Origin: Paenibacillus sp. MMS20-IR301
GTDB taxonomy: Bacteria > Bacillota > Bacilli > Paenibacillales > Paenibacillaceae
Assembly: GCF_032302195.1 (NCBI RefSeq)
Contig: NZ_CP135275.1
Location: 4,340,001-4,404,000 of the forward strand
Direction of reading: 5' to 3'
DNA: 64,000 nt
This document shows positions 46,055 to 55,685 of the stretch, in pieces; the stretch's first letter is position 1; the number at the start of each line of letters is the position of its first letter. The notes beneath the pieces are model-generated. The model was not told where the DNA came from. It saw only the letters and a list, made by a program, of their open reading frames with translations, and ran no database searches. The translations under genes and the position numbers were made by a program.

Positions 46055-48037
46055 TTACCCCTGCAAAGCCTTCCGCACACTCAAAATATACCGCGCCTGA
46101 TCCAGCGGGTTCACGCCCCGGCGGGTGCGCTCGGCGGTAACATCCGGTGGGCAAGGCTCGTAGCCGGCGAAAAAGGAAGTGAACGTGCTCCGTCCCTTCG
46201 TATAGGAGCTTAGGCTCACGGGATAATCGAGTGAGGTAGCCAGCGGCAACCGGCCCTCAATGATCATCCGCTCCCCTTGCAGCACCGGCGGCTCGAACGT
46301 GCCGCGCATCTGCACGAGGTCGTTCATCACGCGGCCGCCGTTCTCCTCGGGCACGACGATGCGCACTTGCAGGATCGGCTCCAGCAGGCTGGTGCCGGTA
46401 TGGGCCAGCCCGTCCATGATGGCCATAGGCGTAGCCACGGCAAAATCCAGCGGGTGCGTATGCCACACATGGTGGTTCCCCTCCACCAGCGTCACTTTCA
46501 GGTCGGTGACCTCCCAGCCGCTTAGCCCCTGCTGCAACGCCTCCGGCACACGGCGGGCCGTCTCGTTCTGGTATTGCGGCAGCAGATCGGAGCTGCGCAC
46601 CAGCGATTCATAGACAAGGCCGCTCCCCGGCGGGCCCGGCTCAATCCGGAAACGCAGAATCGCCCAGCACGGCTTCGGCATCAGATAAGCGACATAACCC
46701 TCCCCCGTGCTGCTCGGCGTCTCCCGGTAGATAACCGATGGCTGCCCAAAGGTCACTTTTAGCCCGAAACGCTCCTCCAGCACACTATCCAGAATCTCCA
46801 GCTGAATCGGCCCCATCACCTTAATGTGCAGCTCCCGCTCCTCCTGCAGCCACTGCGTATCCAGCAGCGGGTCTTCATCGGCCAGCTCCTGGAAGGCAGC
46901 AATCACCTTATGTTCGTCCGTATCCGCTCCCCAGAATACCCGCACAGTCAGCAGCGGCACAGCCAGCTTCGCCTCTTGCGGAATGGCATCCGGCTGGCCC
47001 AGCACATCCCCGATTCGCACACCGGACAGCCCGTATACCACGGCGATATCTCCCGCTTCGAGCGCTCCGACATCTTCAGTACGGCCGCCTTCAACCTTGC
47101 GGATCTGCGTTACTTTGGCCTGCACCTCCTGCGTGTAATTCATCACGGTATCGCGGTTGCGGATGGTCCCTTCATAGAGGCGTACGTATGCCATGCGCCC
47201 CATATTTTTATCCCGCTGAATGTTGTACACGATGCCGGACACCGGCTGCTCCGCATCCCCTCCCGCCCGGGGAAAATACTGGACCATCGCATCCAGCAGC
47301 GCAGTAACGCCAAGTCCCTTCGCCGCTACGCCATACACCAGCGGATAGATCTTTCCTGCGGCCGTCCGAGCGGCCAGCTCTCTTTTCCAGCGCATCAGAT
47401 CTACTGCACCCTCCGACATGTACAGCTCCAGCAGCTCCTCATCTCTCTCAGCAAGCGCTTCCAGCAGCTCCGTACGCGCCTCATCCGCCGCCTCTCCGGC
47501 CTCGTCCCACAAATCAGCTGCGCCGATAAATTCCAGTTCCTTATACAGCGGCTGCTGCACGGGCAGGATATCCTCCGACAGATAAGTCCGCGCCTGCGCC
47601 AGTACAGCGGCTGGATCAGCGCCGATCCGGTCCATTTTATTCACAAAAATCAGGGTCGGAATCCCCAGCTTACGCAGCGCACCCCAAATCATCTCACTCT
47701 GTGCCTGCACCCCCTCCACCGCCGACAGAATCAGCACCGCACAGTCCATGACCCTTAGGCTCCGCTCCACCTCGGACAGGAAATCGACATGCCCCGGGGT
47801 ATCGACCAGGTTGATCTGCACTCCACGCCACGCAAAAGAAGCCAGCGCCGCACGCACCGAGATCCCCCGCTGCCGCTCCACCTCCATCGAATCGGTCATT
47901 GCCGTTCCGCTGTCCACGCTGCCCAGCGCCTTGATCCTGCCGCTTTCATAGAGCATATGCTCTGTTGTAGTCGTCTTTCCCGCATCCACATGCGCAAATA
48001 TCCCGACATTAATCCGTTCAATCCCCTGCTCATTCAT
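46055..48037 (-). CDS. TetM/TetO-like ribosomal-protection GTPase
   Basis: A 660-residue translational GTPase with EF-G-like domain order. G motifs: AHVDAGKTT (G1), RGISV (G2), DTPGHVD (G3) and NKMD (G4). The rest follows the EF-G/TetM layout with domain II, the IV-like insertion and a C-terminal SYTKGRSTFTSFFAGYEPCP block near the end. TetM-type proteins remove tetracycline from ribosomes; many environmental Firmicutes carry chromosomal relatives without proven resistance. ATG 48037 lies 7 bases after AGGAG. Whether it gives resistance cannot be read from sequence. Confidence 0.85.
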   Translation of the reverse strand: MNEQGIERINVGIFAHVDAGKTTTTEHMLYESGRIKALGSVDSGTAMTDSMEVERQRGISVRAALASFAWRGVQINLVDTPGHVDFLSEVERSLRVMDCAVLILSAVEGVQAQSEMIWGALRKLGIPTLIFVNKMDRIGADPAAVLAQARTYLSEDILPVQQPLYKELEFIGAADLWDEAGEAADEARTELLEALAERDEELLELYMSEGAVDLMRWKRELAARTAAGKIYPLVYGVAAKGLGVTALLDAMVQYFPRAGGDAEQPVSGIVYNIQRDKNMGRMAYVRLYEGTIRNRDTVMNYTQEVQAKVTQIRKVEGGRTEDVGALEAGDIAVVYGLSGVRIGDVLGQPDAIPQEAKLAVPLLTVRVFWGADTDEHKVIAAFQELADEDPLLDTQWLQEERELHIKVMGPIQLEILDSVLEERFGLKVTFGQPSVIYRETPSSTGEGYVAYLMPKPCWAILRFRIEPGPPGSGLVYESLVRSSDLLPQYQNETARRVPEALQQGLSGWEVTDLKVTLVEGNHHVWHTHPLDFAVATPMAIMDGLAHTGTSLLEPILQVRIVVPEENGGRVMNDLVQMRGTFEPPVLQGERMIIEGRLPLATSLDYPVSLSSYTKGRSTFTSFFAGYEPCPPDVTAERTRRGVNPLDQARYILSVRKALQG

Positions 48038-48197
48038 CTATGTTCTCCTGTCATTAGCCTGTAATTTCTCAATGCCATAGGTCCATCTATTATTATATCA
48101 AGAGCAGCGGGTGCGCGGATACGGGGTTGATGGGATGGAGGAAATTAATGACTTTTACAGAATATAGTATGAACTTGAGAATTGGGAGGCGCCTTTT

Positions 48198-48671
48198 ATG
48201 GGATTCAAATCAACAATTTTGGTAGTTGAAGATGTAGTGCGATCAAGAATGTTGTATGAAGATATACTTGGCTGCAAAGTAGAAGCTGATTTTGGTATAT
48301 ACAATCTGGGATTTTCAGGCGGCTTTGCACTTTATGCAAAATCCCTTTTTGCAGAATTAATTAATAGTAATGATATTGTATTTAAAGCACAAAATTTAGC
48401 TGTTTATTTTGAATTTGATGATATTCATTCATTAAGAGATAAGATTATCGCTAATGGGTTCGAGCTATTGCATGATATTCAGGAGCAGCCCTGGGGACAG
48501 TTGGTTTTTCGTTTCTATGATTATGATAAGCATATCGTAGAGATAGCAGAAGATATGGATACTGTTCTCGTTAATATGTACAAATCAGGCATGTCAGAAT
48601 CAATGATAGCCAATAAGACGGGTTACACTGAAGAAGATGTGACAAAAACATTAAGATCTAAGGATAGATGA
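48198..48671 (+). CDS. VOC (glyoxalase/bleomycin-resistance-fold) protein
   Basis: A 157-residue protein with the beta-alpha-beta-beta-beta VOC fold: STILVVEDVVRSRMLYEDILGCKVEADFG and FEFDDIHSLRDKIIANGFELLHDIQEQPWGQLVFRFYDYDKHIVEIAE, in which the last E would be a metal ligand. A C-terminal tail (MYKSGMSESMIANKTGYTEEDVTKTL) is helix-turn-helix-like. The substrate is unknown. ATG 48198 follows GGAGG. AT-rich relative to the core genes. Confidence 0.82.
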   Translation: MGFKSTILVVEDVVRSRMLYEDILGCKVEADFGIYNLGFSGGFALYAKSLFAELINSNDIVFKAQNLAVYFEFDDIHSLRDKIIANGFELLHDIQEQPWGQLVFRFYDYDKHIVEIAEDMDTVLVNMYKSGMSESMIANKTGYTEEDVTKTLRSKDR

Positions 48672-48765
48672 ACGAACAGTATAGTTTCATTTTAAATAAA
48701 CTTCCCCTTCCCGCAGTTAACTTAAGGGTGTAATCTGAAGGCACTTTCTTGAAGGAGTGGACCTA

Positions 48766-49221
48766 GTGCAGGTTATTAAATCTTTATTAGAGTGTCCAGA
48801 GCGTCGTAACGAATTTGCTGAATATGTTAAAGAAAAATGGCCGAAGGTAACGAAGGTAGTCCTCCCTAAAATTGACGAAAGTTTATCGGCTGAAGCTGGT
48901 TTGCCCTTTACATTCCTACTCTTGAAAAACGGAAAAATAATAGGATTTTATCAGCTGATTGAGCAGGAATACATAAGCCGAAAAGACTTATCGCCATGGA
49001 TTTCACCTTTGTTCATTGATGAGAATGAGAGAGGGCGAGGTTTAGGCTCCGTACTGCTGGAGCATGCCAGAAAAATGGCGGGGCAATTGGGATATGCGAA
49101 GGTTTATTTAACAACCGACCATATTCTCTATTATGAGAAATATGGATTCAGAGAAATCGGTTTGGATAATTTCGCGTGGGGACGCCCCACCAAAATCTAT
49201 GAGCATGATGCTATAGAATAA
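48766..49221 (+). CDS. GNAT-family N-acetyltransferase
   Basis: A 151-residue protein. The acetyl-CoA motif is PLFIDENERGRGLGSVLLEHARKMA (R-x-x-G-x-G/A) at about residues 90-114, followed by VYLTTDHILYYEKYGFREIG, the last GNAT strands. The acceptor substrate is unknown. GTG 48766 is chosen because AAGGAG lies 8 bases before it; the longer reading starts within that site. Confidence 0.88.
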   Translation: MQVIKSLLECPERRNEFAEYVKEKWPKVTKVVLPKIDESLSAEAGLPFTFLLLKNGKIIGFYQLIEQEYISRKDLSPWISPLFIDENERGRGLGSVLLEHARKMAGQLGYAKVYLTTDHILYYEKYGFREIGLDNFAWGRPTKIYEHDAIE

Positions 49222-49373
49222 ATATGGTCTTGTACTACAGGCATTTTATTGATTAATGCTTGTAAGTGATTAAGCTCTAACGGGAAACGTTTCCTCCCCC
49301 TTCAATTTAAATTTAATTCACCTGCAACCTTTTCGCCGCTTTTGCCATCTAAGAGTACAAGAGGTGAGGCACA

Positions 49374-50342
49374 ATGAAGAAGACAACTTTCCAGAAGCGC
49401 GCTACAAAAATCACTCTAGCGTGCAGCATTCTGGCGGCAACCGTATCATTCGGAGCATCGGCTTCTGCTTTTTCAGACTTGAAGGGCCATGCGGCCGAAA
49501 CGAAAATCAACGCACTTCATCAAAACGGCATCATTAATGGAATTACCAGTGATAAGTTCGCCCCGAAATCCAAACTGACTTATGCGCAGGGCCTGCAGTT
49601 CATCGTCAGCGGCCTTAAGCTCGCTCCGGTGAAGGACGGCAGCAAGGCGAGTGACCATTTTGACAAAGTAAAAGATTCCGCCTGGTACGCATCCGCCTTC
49701 CTGACTGCCAAGCAAAGCGGACTAGCGCTGGACAAAACGATTGATCCAAACGCAGCCATGACGCGCATCCAGTTCGCTCATTTGCTGACTCAGGCGCTGC
49801 AGAGCAAAGGGAATTTCCCGGTAACGCTGATGTACGCGGAGATTACAGATGGCGGCAAGCTGACTACGGCTGAGATGAACAGTCTGCAGATTCTTTTCAA
49901 CACCCGGCTGCTCACGCTGGAGAAGAATAACACCTTCCGTCCTTATGATCCGGTGACCCGTGCGGAAGCCGCAGTCTTGATCTATGACGCAGCTAAATTT
50001 GCCAAAGAAGTAATCACTCCAGACAACAGCACAACGGCTCCAGCCTATGAGTATGAGTCGGCAGTAACGCTGACCAAGGCCGGTGAAGGTGTGAACAAAG
50101 CAACCGTAACGGTCGACAATCTGCCTAACCCGGGTTACGGCCTGGCCATTGAACGTATTGAATTCGGTGCGAACAAGACAGCTGTCATCTATTTCAAAGT
50201 AACTCCGCCGTCGGCAGGCTCGATGAACCTGCAAGTGATCTCCTCCGCTTCTGCGGATACTTATCTGCCTGATGGATATACGGCAACAGCCAAGTCCGTG
50301 AACAGCCCGGCTTCCTCGGCTTCATCTTCCGCAGGCAAGTAA
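49374..50342 (+). CDS. Secreted SLH-domain protein with PrcB-like C-terminus, paralogue B
   Basis: A 322-residue paralogue of the protein at 39607-40605, with the same signal peptide style (ITLACSILAATVSFGASASA), three SLH-like repeats (FSDLKGHAAETKINALHQNGIINGITSDKF...; DPNAAMTRIQFAHLLTQAL; FRPYDPVTRAEAAVLIYDA) and the PrcB-like end (NPGYGLAIERIEF; NLQVISSASADTYLPDGY). ATG 49374 follows GAGGTGAGG. The pair brackets most of the accessory block from 40.6 to 49.3 kb. Confidence 0.82.
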   Translation: MKKTTFQKRATKITLACSILAATVSFGASASAFSDLKGHAAETKINALHQNGIINGITSDKFAPKSKLTYAQGLQFIVSGLKLAPVKDGSKASDHFDKVKDSAWYASAFLTAKQSGLALDKTIDPNAAMTRIQFAHLLTQALQSKGNFPVTLMYAEITDGGKLTTAEMNSLQILFNTRLLTLEKNNTFRPYDPVTRAEAAVLIYDAAKFAKEVITPDNSTTAPAYEYESAVTLTKAGEGVNKATVTVDNLPNPGYGLAIERIEFGANKTAVIYFKVTPPSAGSMNLQVISSASADTYLPDGYTATAKSVNSPASSASSSAGK

Positions 50343-50390
50343 TGGTGCAAGTGCTGCAGCCGGGCAGCAGGAAATGATTCTCCGGCAGTA

Positions 50391-50437
50391 ATAAAGCCGC
50401 ATCTCCATTGGATTTCCAAGGGGATGCGGCTTTTAAA
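50391..50437. terminator. Bidirectional terminator between convergent genes
   Basis: AAAGCCGCATC (50393-50403) pairs with GATGCGGCTTTT (50423-50434). It is placed between SLH-PrcB paralogue B on the plus strand and the lipoprotein gene on the minus strand. Confidence 0.82.
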
Positions 50438-50470
50438 GTTTTGTATACCGAATACGGTGGCAGTTTCGCA

Positions 50471-51205
50471 CTAAGGTGTCCACTGGTCATGGATGATTGC
50501 TACGAGAATAGGATCCTGGCCGTTTTTTTCAAAAACAAGACGCAGGCTCCGCCAATCCATCCCCTCTGCCGCAGGGTCGATCCCCTTGATGTAATATTCG
50601 ACGTAATCATGGGTCGCCTTAGGGTACACCTCGTTGACGTTGTTGATCGTCGTTCCGTGGCTGGTGCTTTCGTTCAGCAAGATTTCGGCCAGGCCGGCAA
50701 AATCCACATCATACACATACTGCTTATAATAGTCTGCAAAGGTTAACGTCATGCTCTCACCTGAACCGGCTGACTCGCCCCAGTTACGCTTCAGCGGATC
50801 TTTCATCGCACCAGCCAGCTCATCCCGGCTTAATACGATATCCCTTTCCGTCTGGACATAAGCATATGGGGAAAAGCGTACGCCTCTGTCCTTGTGCGCC
50901 CAGGCGGCGAGCGTCTCCATATTCCCGTTCTTCAGCGCCTTCACTACAGTAGCTGCTGCTTCCAGTGCAGCCCGAGGTGTCCCTTCCTCCGGTGCTCCGG
51001 GATCTTCCGTTGCCTGGGGCTCAGGTGTAGCCTCAGGACTAGGGGCAATCGTCGCAGCCGGGGCCGGCGAGCCTGACGGTGCCTGCTCAGTCGGCGCAGG
51101 TGCTGCCGTTGCTGCAGGCGATGCATCCGGCGCTGAATTACAGGCTGCCAATGCGAGCATTAGAGCGGTTGCTGCGGTGAATCCGACAGCTTTTACCTTA
51201 ATCAT
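50471..51205 (-). CDS. Predicted lipoprotein with Pro/Ala-rich linker
   Basis: A 244-residue lipoprotein. The signal ends with the lipobox LAAC at about residue 21. A low-complexity linker rich in P, A, S, T, E follows to about residue 75. The folded part (about 80-244) includes KNGNMETLAAWAHKDRGVRFSPYAYV, which resembles small NTF2-like or DUF-type lipoprotein domains; no firm family. ATG 51205 is chosen because GAGGAGG lies 7 bases upstream. Confidence 0.8.
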   Translation of the reverse strand: MIKVKAVGFTAATALMLALAACNSAPDASPAATAAPAPTEQAPSGSPAPAATIAPSPEATPEPQATEDPGAPEEGTPRAALEAAATVVKALKNGNMETLAAWAHKDRGVRFSPYAYVQTERDIVLSRDELAGAMKDPLKRNWGESAGSGESMTLTFADYYKQYVYDVDFAGLAEILLNESTSHGTTINNVNEVYPKATHDYVEYYIKGIDPAAEGMDWRSLRLVFEKNGQDPILVAIIHDQWTP

Positions 51206-51379
51206 GATATCCCTCCTCATGCTGCCAATCTTACTTTTGTAGACGCTGACCCGCTGGGATTAGTTGCAAGGCGTGTGTCTTCGGAGTAGCACAGAGTATG
51301 AAGGAATTACCGAGGACGGTGGGGACTGCCACAATCTCAGGAACGTCAGGATATCAGGCGGCTGGCGCTACTCTATCTG

Positions 51380-52294
51380 TTAACCGAGCTCCGTGTAATA
51401 TCTGATCTCCTGCTGGCCTTTTTCAAAACCCACCGATTCATACAGGGATAACGCCGAGTCATTGGTAGCCATAGCGATAAGCTGGGCCTGTTCCAGTCTA
51501 TGCTCCTTCAGATACTGCAGGGCCCGGGCCAGCAGAGCCTTGGCAATTCCGCGCCGTCTCCAGGGTTCCCGGACGAACACATCTTCAATAATGCCGCCGT
51601 GCTCTTCCTTCCATACCATGAGACTGCCGGCTACCACGCCTGCATCGCGCACAACGATTGAGGTCCAGAGGGAATGCTCCTGATGCTCCAGCAAACGCTC
51701 CATTCCGAGCGCTGTATCCGGCCAGATCTCCGTATCCAGCTCCAGATAGGCCAGCCGTTCCTCCGGCGAATCGAGCTGAGCAAACGTGAGTTCCAGCCCC
51801 TCTTCCAGGTGATGCACGGGCATAGGTTCGTTCAAATCCCGGCGGAGCATGTACATCCGGCTATGCGGCAGGAAACCGAGATGCTGCTCAAAATAAACGT
51901 GACTGCTCACCTCCGCTGCATTATTCCCCGTACAGAGAATGGTGCCATACTCCTGCGGCAGTATAGACTTCAAGGTCTGTGCCCGTTCCAGCAGCGGGGC
52001 GTAGACACTATCCAGCAGCTCAATGTCATTCGCTCGTTCCGGTAATGTCTTAAGGTTCACAAAAATTTTATGCTTGCTCCCCGGAAGGCGTCCCGGAGGC
52101 ACCACGTTGAAAATACCCAGCTGGCCCTTGGCCACCATAGTATCTCCTTCAAAAGCACAGATTACATTCTCCCAGTTGCTCTCCTCACCAACCCACCAAA
52201 AAAGCACATTCTCCTGCGCCGATACCACAGCATACATCGCTCCAAGCGCCGCCATATCACTCTGCTCAAACCTGCGGATGATTCTATTCTGCAT
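51380..52294 (-). CDS. Tandem GNAT-family N-acetyltransferase
   Basis: A 304-residue protein. The C-terminal GNAT domain is clear: IIEDVFVREPWRRRGIAKALLARALQYLKEHRLEQAQLIAMATNDSALSLYESVGFEKG. The N-terminal half (residues 1-150) has a GNAT-like but degenerate pattern (LLERAQTLKSILPQEYGTILCTGNNAAE). The substrate is unknown. The start ATG 52294 has only a weak GGTGG site. Confidence 0.85.
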   Translation of the reverse strand: MQNRIIRRFEQSDMAALGAMYAVVSAQENVLFWWVGEESNWENVICAFEGDTMVAKGQLGIFNVVPPGRLPGSKHKIFVNLKTLPERANDIELLDSVYAPLLERAQTLKSILPQEYGTILCTGNNAAEVSSHVYFEQHLGFLPHSRMYMLRRDLNEPMPVHHLEEGLELTFAQLDSPEERLAYLELDTEIWPDTALGMERLLEHQEHSLWTSIVVRDAGVVAGSLMVWKEEHGGIIEDVFVREPWRRRGIAKALLARALQYLKEHRLEQAQLIAMATNDSALSLYESVGFEKGQQEIRYYTELG

Positions 52295-52567
52295 TCACAC
52301 TCTGCCACCTTGTCTCCAGTTTCCCCCAGCATAACATCATAAGTCGCAGCTACAGCAGACCATTAATGGCTATAACTATTCTCTACCGGAGTCAAAATAA
52401 AGCTGGGACCCTACTCTCATCGCGTTCTCTTTACTCCCTATTTACCCTTGGTACACCATTCTGGCTTCTGCTGAAAAAAACGGCTGCGCCGTCCTTGGTC
52501 GAGGACGCGCAGCCGTTTTGCTGGGTTTGGTGGGTTTGGTGGGTTTGCTGGTTACACCGTATGACCC

Positions 52568-52750
52568 TTGCGGACACCAGAGCCGTTATTTTGCAGAAAA
52601 GTCCGTGTTTTCTTCCCTTACGGACTCAGGAGACGTTATTATGCCCATTCAGCTTAATTGAAGGCCGCAATGCATGAAATAAGGGCTCCTGTGTCCTCAA
52701 CTGAAGCTGAAACCCCGCTTTCCGCAAAATAAGGTCCGCTGTGTCCGTAA
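52568..52750. repeat. Intergenic repeat cluster, family B, copy set 1 (2 direct + 2 inverted)
   Basis: Direct copies GCGGACACCAGAGCCGTTAT (from 52570) and ACGGACTCAGGAGACGTTAT (from 52620), then inverted copies AAATAAGGGCTCCTGTGTCC (52677-52696) and AAATAAGGTCCGCTGTGTCC (52727-52746). The 50-bp pitch within each pair could fold the whole 180 bp into a long hairpin. No gene is present in 52295-53256. Confidence 0.6.
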
Positions 52751-52840
52751 CCGCAGCAGCGGATGCCGGGACAGAGGTGCGAGTGCTGGAGGCCAGTGTT
52801 GGATGTTGGGTGCCGGTTGATTAGAGTCTGTCCCCGGTAT

Positions 52841-53090
52841 CGGCAGCAGTAATGTTAGGTACTACGTCCGCAGAGACGTCAAAGCATAGTTTGTTCAGAC
52901 CACTGTATCCACGGTATTGGCGCAGTAATGTTCAGTGTTCAGTGCAGTGCAACATCCACCGTAACGCCAAAACCTAGTTTGTTCAGATCATCGAATCCCA
53001 GCATCTGGCAGCAGTAATGTTCATTAATGCTCAGTACTGCTGCCACTGCCACCGTAACGCCAGCCTAGTTTGTTCAGTTCACCGTATCCC
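52841..53090. repeat. Imperfect tandem repeat of about 88-91 bp
   Basis: The phrase TAGTTTGTTCAG recurs at 52887, 52975 and 53066. Between copies GCAGTAATGTTCA and CCACCGTAACGCCA also recur in order, giving roughly 2.5 units of 88 and 91 bp. No coding potential or hairpin terminator was noted. Confidence 0.6.
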
Positions 53091-53256
53091 AGAGGTTTGG
53101 CTGTATTCTGCTCTGAGCGTTTTCCCCTCACTGTTCCAGAATTCTTCTGTCCGAGCGCCTCCACTCACCATCTAGCATCCTTCTGCTTTGGCACTTTCCC
53201 GTTAACCCCCGCACTCTTCTGCCGGTCATTTTCCCCGCCGTCAGCAAGTCCCGTCC

Positions 53257-55485
53257 CTACTTCACGCTGCCGGCAGCTTCGCGCGGCTGGCGCATGGTCA
53301 GGCTGACGCGGCCTTTCTTCAGGTCAACGCCGAGCACCCAGACGGTAACGTTGTCTCCAACGGAGACTACGTCCATCGGGTGCTTGACGAAGCTTCCGCT
53401 GAGCTGGGAGATGTGGACCAGCCCGTCGTTCTTGATGCCGATATCGACGAAGGCGCCGAAATCGATTACATTGCGGACGGTTCCCTGCATTTCCATGCCG
53501 GGAACCAGGTCCTCGATCTTCAGCACATCTGTGCGGAAGATCGGCAGCGGCAGCTCCTCGCGCGGGTCGCGGCCCGGGCGCTGGAGGCTCTCCAGGATGT
53601 CGCGCAGCGTTGGCACACCGACATCCAGCTTCACCGCCAGGCCGGCGGCATCCTGCGCCGCCAGCTGCAGCGCAACTTCCTTGCTGCCGAGCTGTGCCAC
53701 ATCGAGGCCCAGCTCACGGAACAGCCGGTCCACCACCGGATACGATTCCGGGTGGATCGGCGTGCGGTCCAGCGTATTGTCCCCTCCGGGGATACGCAGG
53801 AAGCCGATGCACTGCTCGTAGGATTTCGCGCCCAGGCGCGGCACCTTCTGCAGTGCCTTGCGCGTAGTGAACTTGCCGTTCTCCTCGCGGAACTTCACAA
53901 TATTCTTGGCGATCGTCGCATTGACTCCCGCCACATAGGAGAGCAGCGAGGCCGAGGCGGTATTCACGTCGACACCGACGTGGTTGACCGCCGACTCGAC
54001 GACTCCCTTCAAGCTCTCCTCAAGATGCTTCTGCGATACATCATGCTGGTACTGCCCGACACCGATCGCCTTCGGATCGATCTTCACCAGCTCCGCGAGC
54101 GGGTCCTGCACGCGGCGGGCGATGGAGGCGGCGCTGCGCTCCGCCACATCCAGGTCCGGGAACTCCTCCTGCGCCAGCTTGGAGGCGGAATACACGCTGG
54201 CCCCTGCCTCGTTGACGATCAGGTAGGCCAGCCCCGGGTCACCGACCTCGGCAATGACCTCGGCCGTGAACTGCTCCGTCTCCCGCGAGCCGGTGCCGTT
54301 GCCGATGACGATGAGCTGGATGCCATATTTGGCAATCAGCTCCTTGAACTTCGCCGCCGCCTCTTTCTTCTTGTTGTTCGGCGGCGTCGGATACGTGACC
54401 GCTACCTCCAGCAGCTTGCCGGTATCGTCCACCACGGCCAGCTTGCAGCCGGTGCGATAGGCCGGGTCAACGCCAAGGACATGGCGGCCCTTCACCGGCG
54501 GCTGCAGCAGCAGACTGCGCAGATTTCCGGAGAAAATGGAAATCGCCTGCGTCTCCCCTTTTTCCGTCATCTCCCCGCGCACCTCGCGCTCGACGGAAGG
54601 CGCAATCAGCCGCTTGTAGGCATCCTCGGTCACCGCTTCCAGCAGCTCCTTGACCGGAGAAGGCCCCTTCACCAGCTTGCGGATAATGAAGGCATGAATC
54701 TTGTCGGCGGTCACCTCTATGCCGACCTTCAAAATATTTTCCCGCTCGCCGCGGTTAATCGCAAGGATGCGGTGCGGCGGCATTTTATGGACAGGCTCAC
54801 GGTAATTGTAGTAGTTCTCGTAGACACTTTCCTGCTCCGAATCCTTGGCCTCAGAGACCAGAATCCCCTGGCTCGCTGTATATTGACGCACCCAGGAGCG
54901 GATCGTAGCATCATCGGCAATGTTCTCGGCAATGATGTCCATGGCTCCCTGTACGGCCAGCTCGGCACTGTCGACACCTTTCTCGGCATCTATATATTTC
55001 GCTGCCTCTTCATAAGGGCTGCCCTGACGGCGCTGCTCCATAATCCATTCCGCCAGCGGCTCCAGCCCTTTTTCCTTCGCTACGCTTGCCCGGGTCTTGC
55101 GCTTCTGCTTGAACGGACGGTACAGATCCTCCACTTCCTGGAGTTTGACTGCCTTCATGATCTGCTCGTGCAGCTCTTTCGTCAGCTTGCCCTGCTCGTC
55201 GATGCTGCGGATTACATCCTTTTTGCGGTCGCCCAGATTGCGCAGATAAGCCAGACGCTCTTCGATATCGCGCAGTGCATTCTCATCCAGCTCACCGGTC
55301 ATTTCCTTGCGGTATCTGGCGATAAACGGAATCGTGTTGCCCTCATCCAGCAGCCCGACTGTAGTCCGTACCTGCTTCAGGCTGATATTAAGCTCCTTCG
55401 CAATTGCTGCAGTAATCAGTTCCTGTTCCTGCCGGGCGGCGGCTTCCTCTGCCGTTTTCCCTGCCTGATTCGTATCCACGCTCAC
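53257..55485 (-). CDS. tex: Tex-family RNA/DNA-binding transcription accessory protein
   Basis: A 742-residue Tex protein (B. subtilis YdcI relative). The N-terminal helical region (ELNISLKQVRTTVGLLDEGNTIPFIARYRKEMTGELDE) is diagnostic. A YqgF-like RNase H-fold domain follows (VLGVDPAYRTGCKLAVVDDTGKLL), then helix-hairpin-helix segments (LLSYVAGVNATIAKNIVKFREENG) and a C-terminal S1 domain (GMEMQGTVRNVIDFGAFVDIGIKNDGLVHIS). GTG 55485 is favoured because AGAGGG lies 6-7 bases upstream; ATG 55503 has no site. Tex binds nucleic acids and affects transcription and stress tolerance. Confidence 0.94.
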   Translation of the reverse strand: MSVDTNQAGKTAEEAAARQEQELITAAIAKELNISLKQVRTTVGLLDEGNTIPFIARYRKEMTGELDENALRDIEERLAYLRNLGDRKKDVIRSIDEQGKLTKELHEQIMKAVKLQEVEDLYRPFKQKRKTRASVAKEKGLEPLAEWIMEQRRQGSPYEEAAKYIDAEKGVDSAELAVQGAMDIIAENIADDATIRSWVRQYTASQGILVSEAKDSEQESVYENYYNYREPVHKMPPHRILAINRGERENILKVGIEVTADKIHAFIIRKLVKGPSPVKELLEAVTEDAYKRLIAPSVEREVRGEMTEKGETQAISIFSGNLRSLLLQPPVKGRHVLGVDPAYRTGCKLAVVDDTGKLLEVAVTYPTPPNNKKKEAAAKFKELIAKYGIQLIVIGNGTGSRETEQFTAEVIAEVGDPGLAYLIVNEAGASVYSASKLAQEEFPDLDVAERSAASIARRVQDPLAELVKIDPKAIGVGQYQHDVSQKHLEESLKGVVESAVNHVGVDVNTASASLLSYVAGVNATIAKNIVKFREENGKFTTRKALQKVPRLGAKSYEQCIGFLRIPGGDNTLDRTPIHPESYPVVDRLFRELGLDVAQLGSKEVALQLAAQDAAGLAVKLDVGVPTLRDILESLQRPGRDPREELPLPIFRTDVLKIEDLVPGMEMQGTVRNVIDFGAFVDIGIKNDGLVHISQLSGSFVKHPMDVVSVGDNVTVWVLGVDLKKGRVSLTMRQPREAAGSVK

Positions 55486-55617
55486 TACAATCCCTCTTTC
55501 CATACCCAATCTGAGTTCATAACACACTACTGAAATACTATCACAATTTGCCGCCGGACCAAAGTTTAGCGCGGGGAAGCGAAAGAACCCCTGGACCCCA
55601 AAACATACAAATTCCGC

Positions 55618-55652
55618 AAAAAAACTGCACCGCCCCCTCCGGGACAGCGCAG
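55618..55652 (-). terminator. Probable terminator of the MFS efflux gene
   Basis: A GC-rich imperfect hairpin (CTGC...GCAG arms, 55625-55652) followed by TTTTTT on the minus strand, between the MFS stop and tex. Confidence 0.6.
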
Positions 55653-55685
55653 CCAGCTTTTCAACAGTATTCACAAGATAAATCT

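Noticed and set aside
53380..55533. 717-codon ORF antisense to tex
   Set aside because: A GC-driven shadow of tex; no ribosome binding site and no family resemblance, while tex is unmistakable on the other strand.
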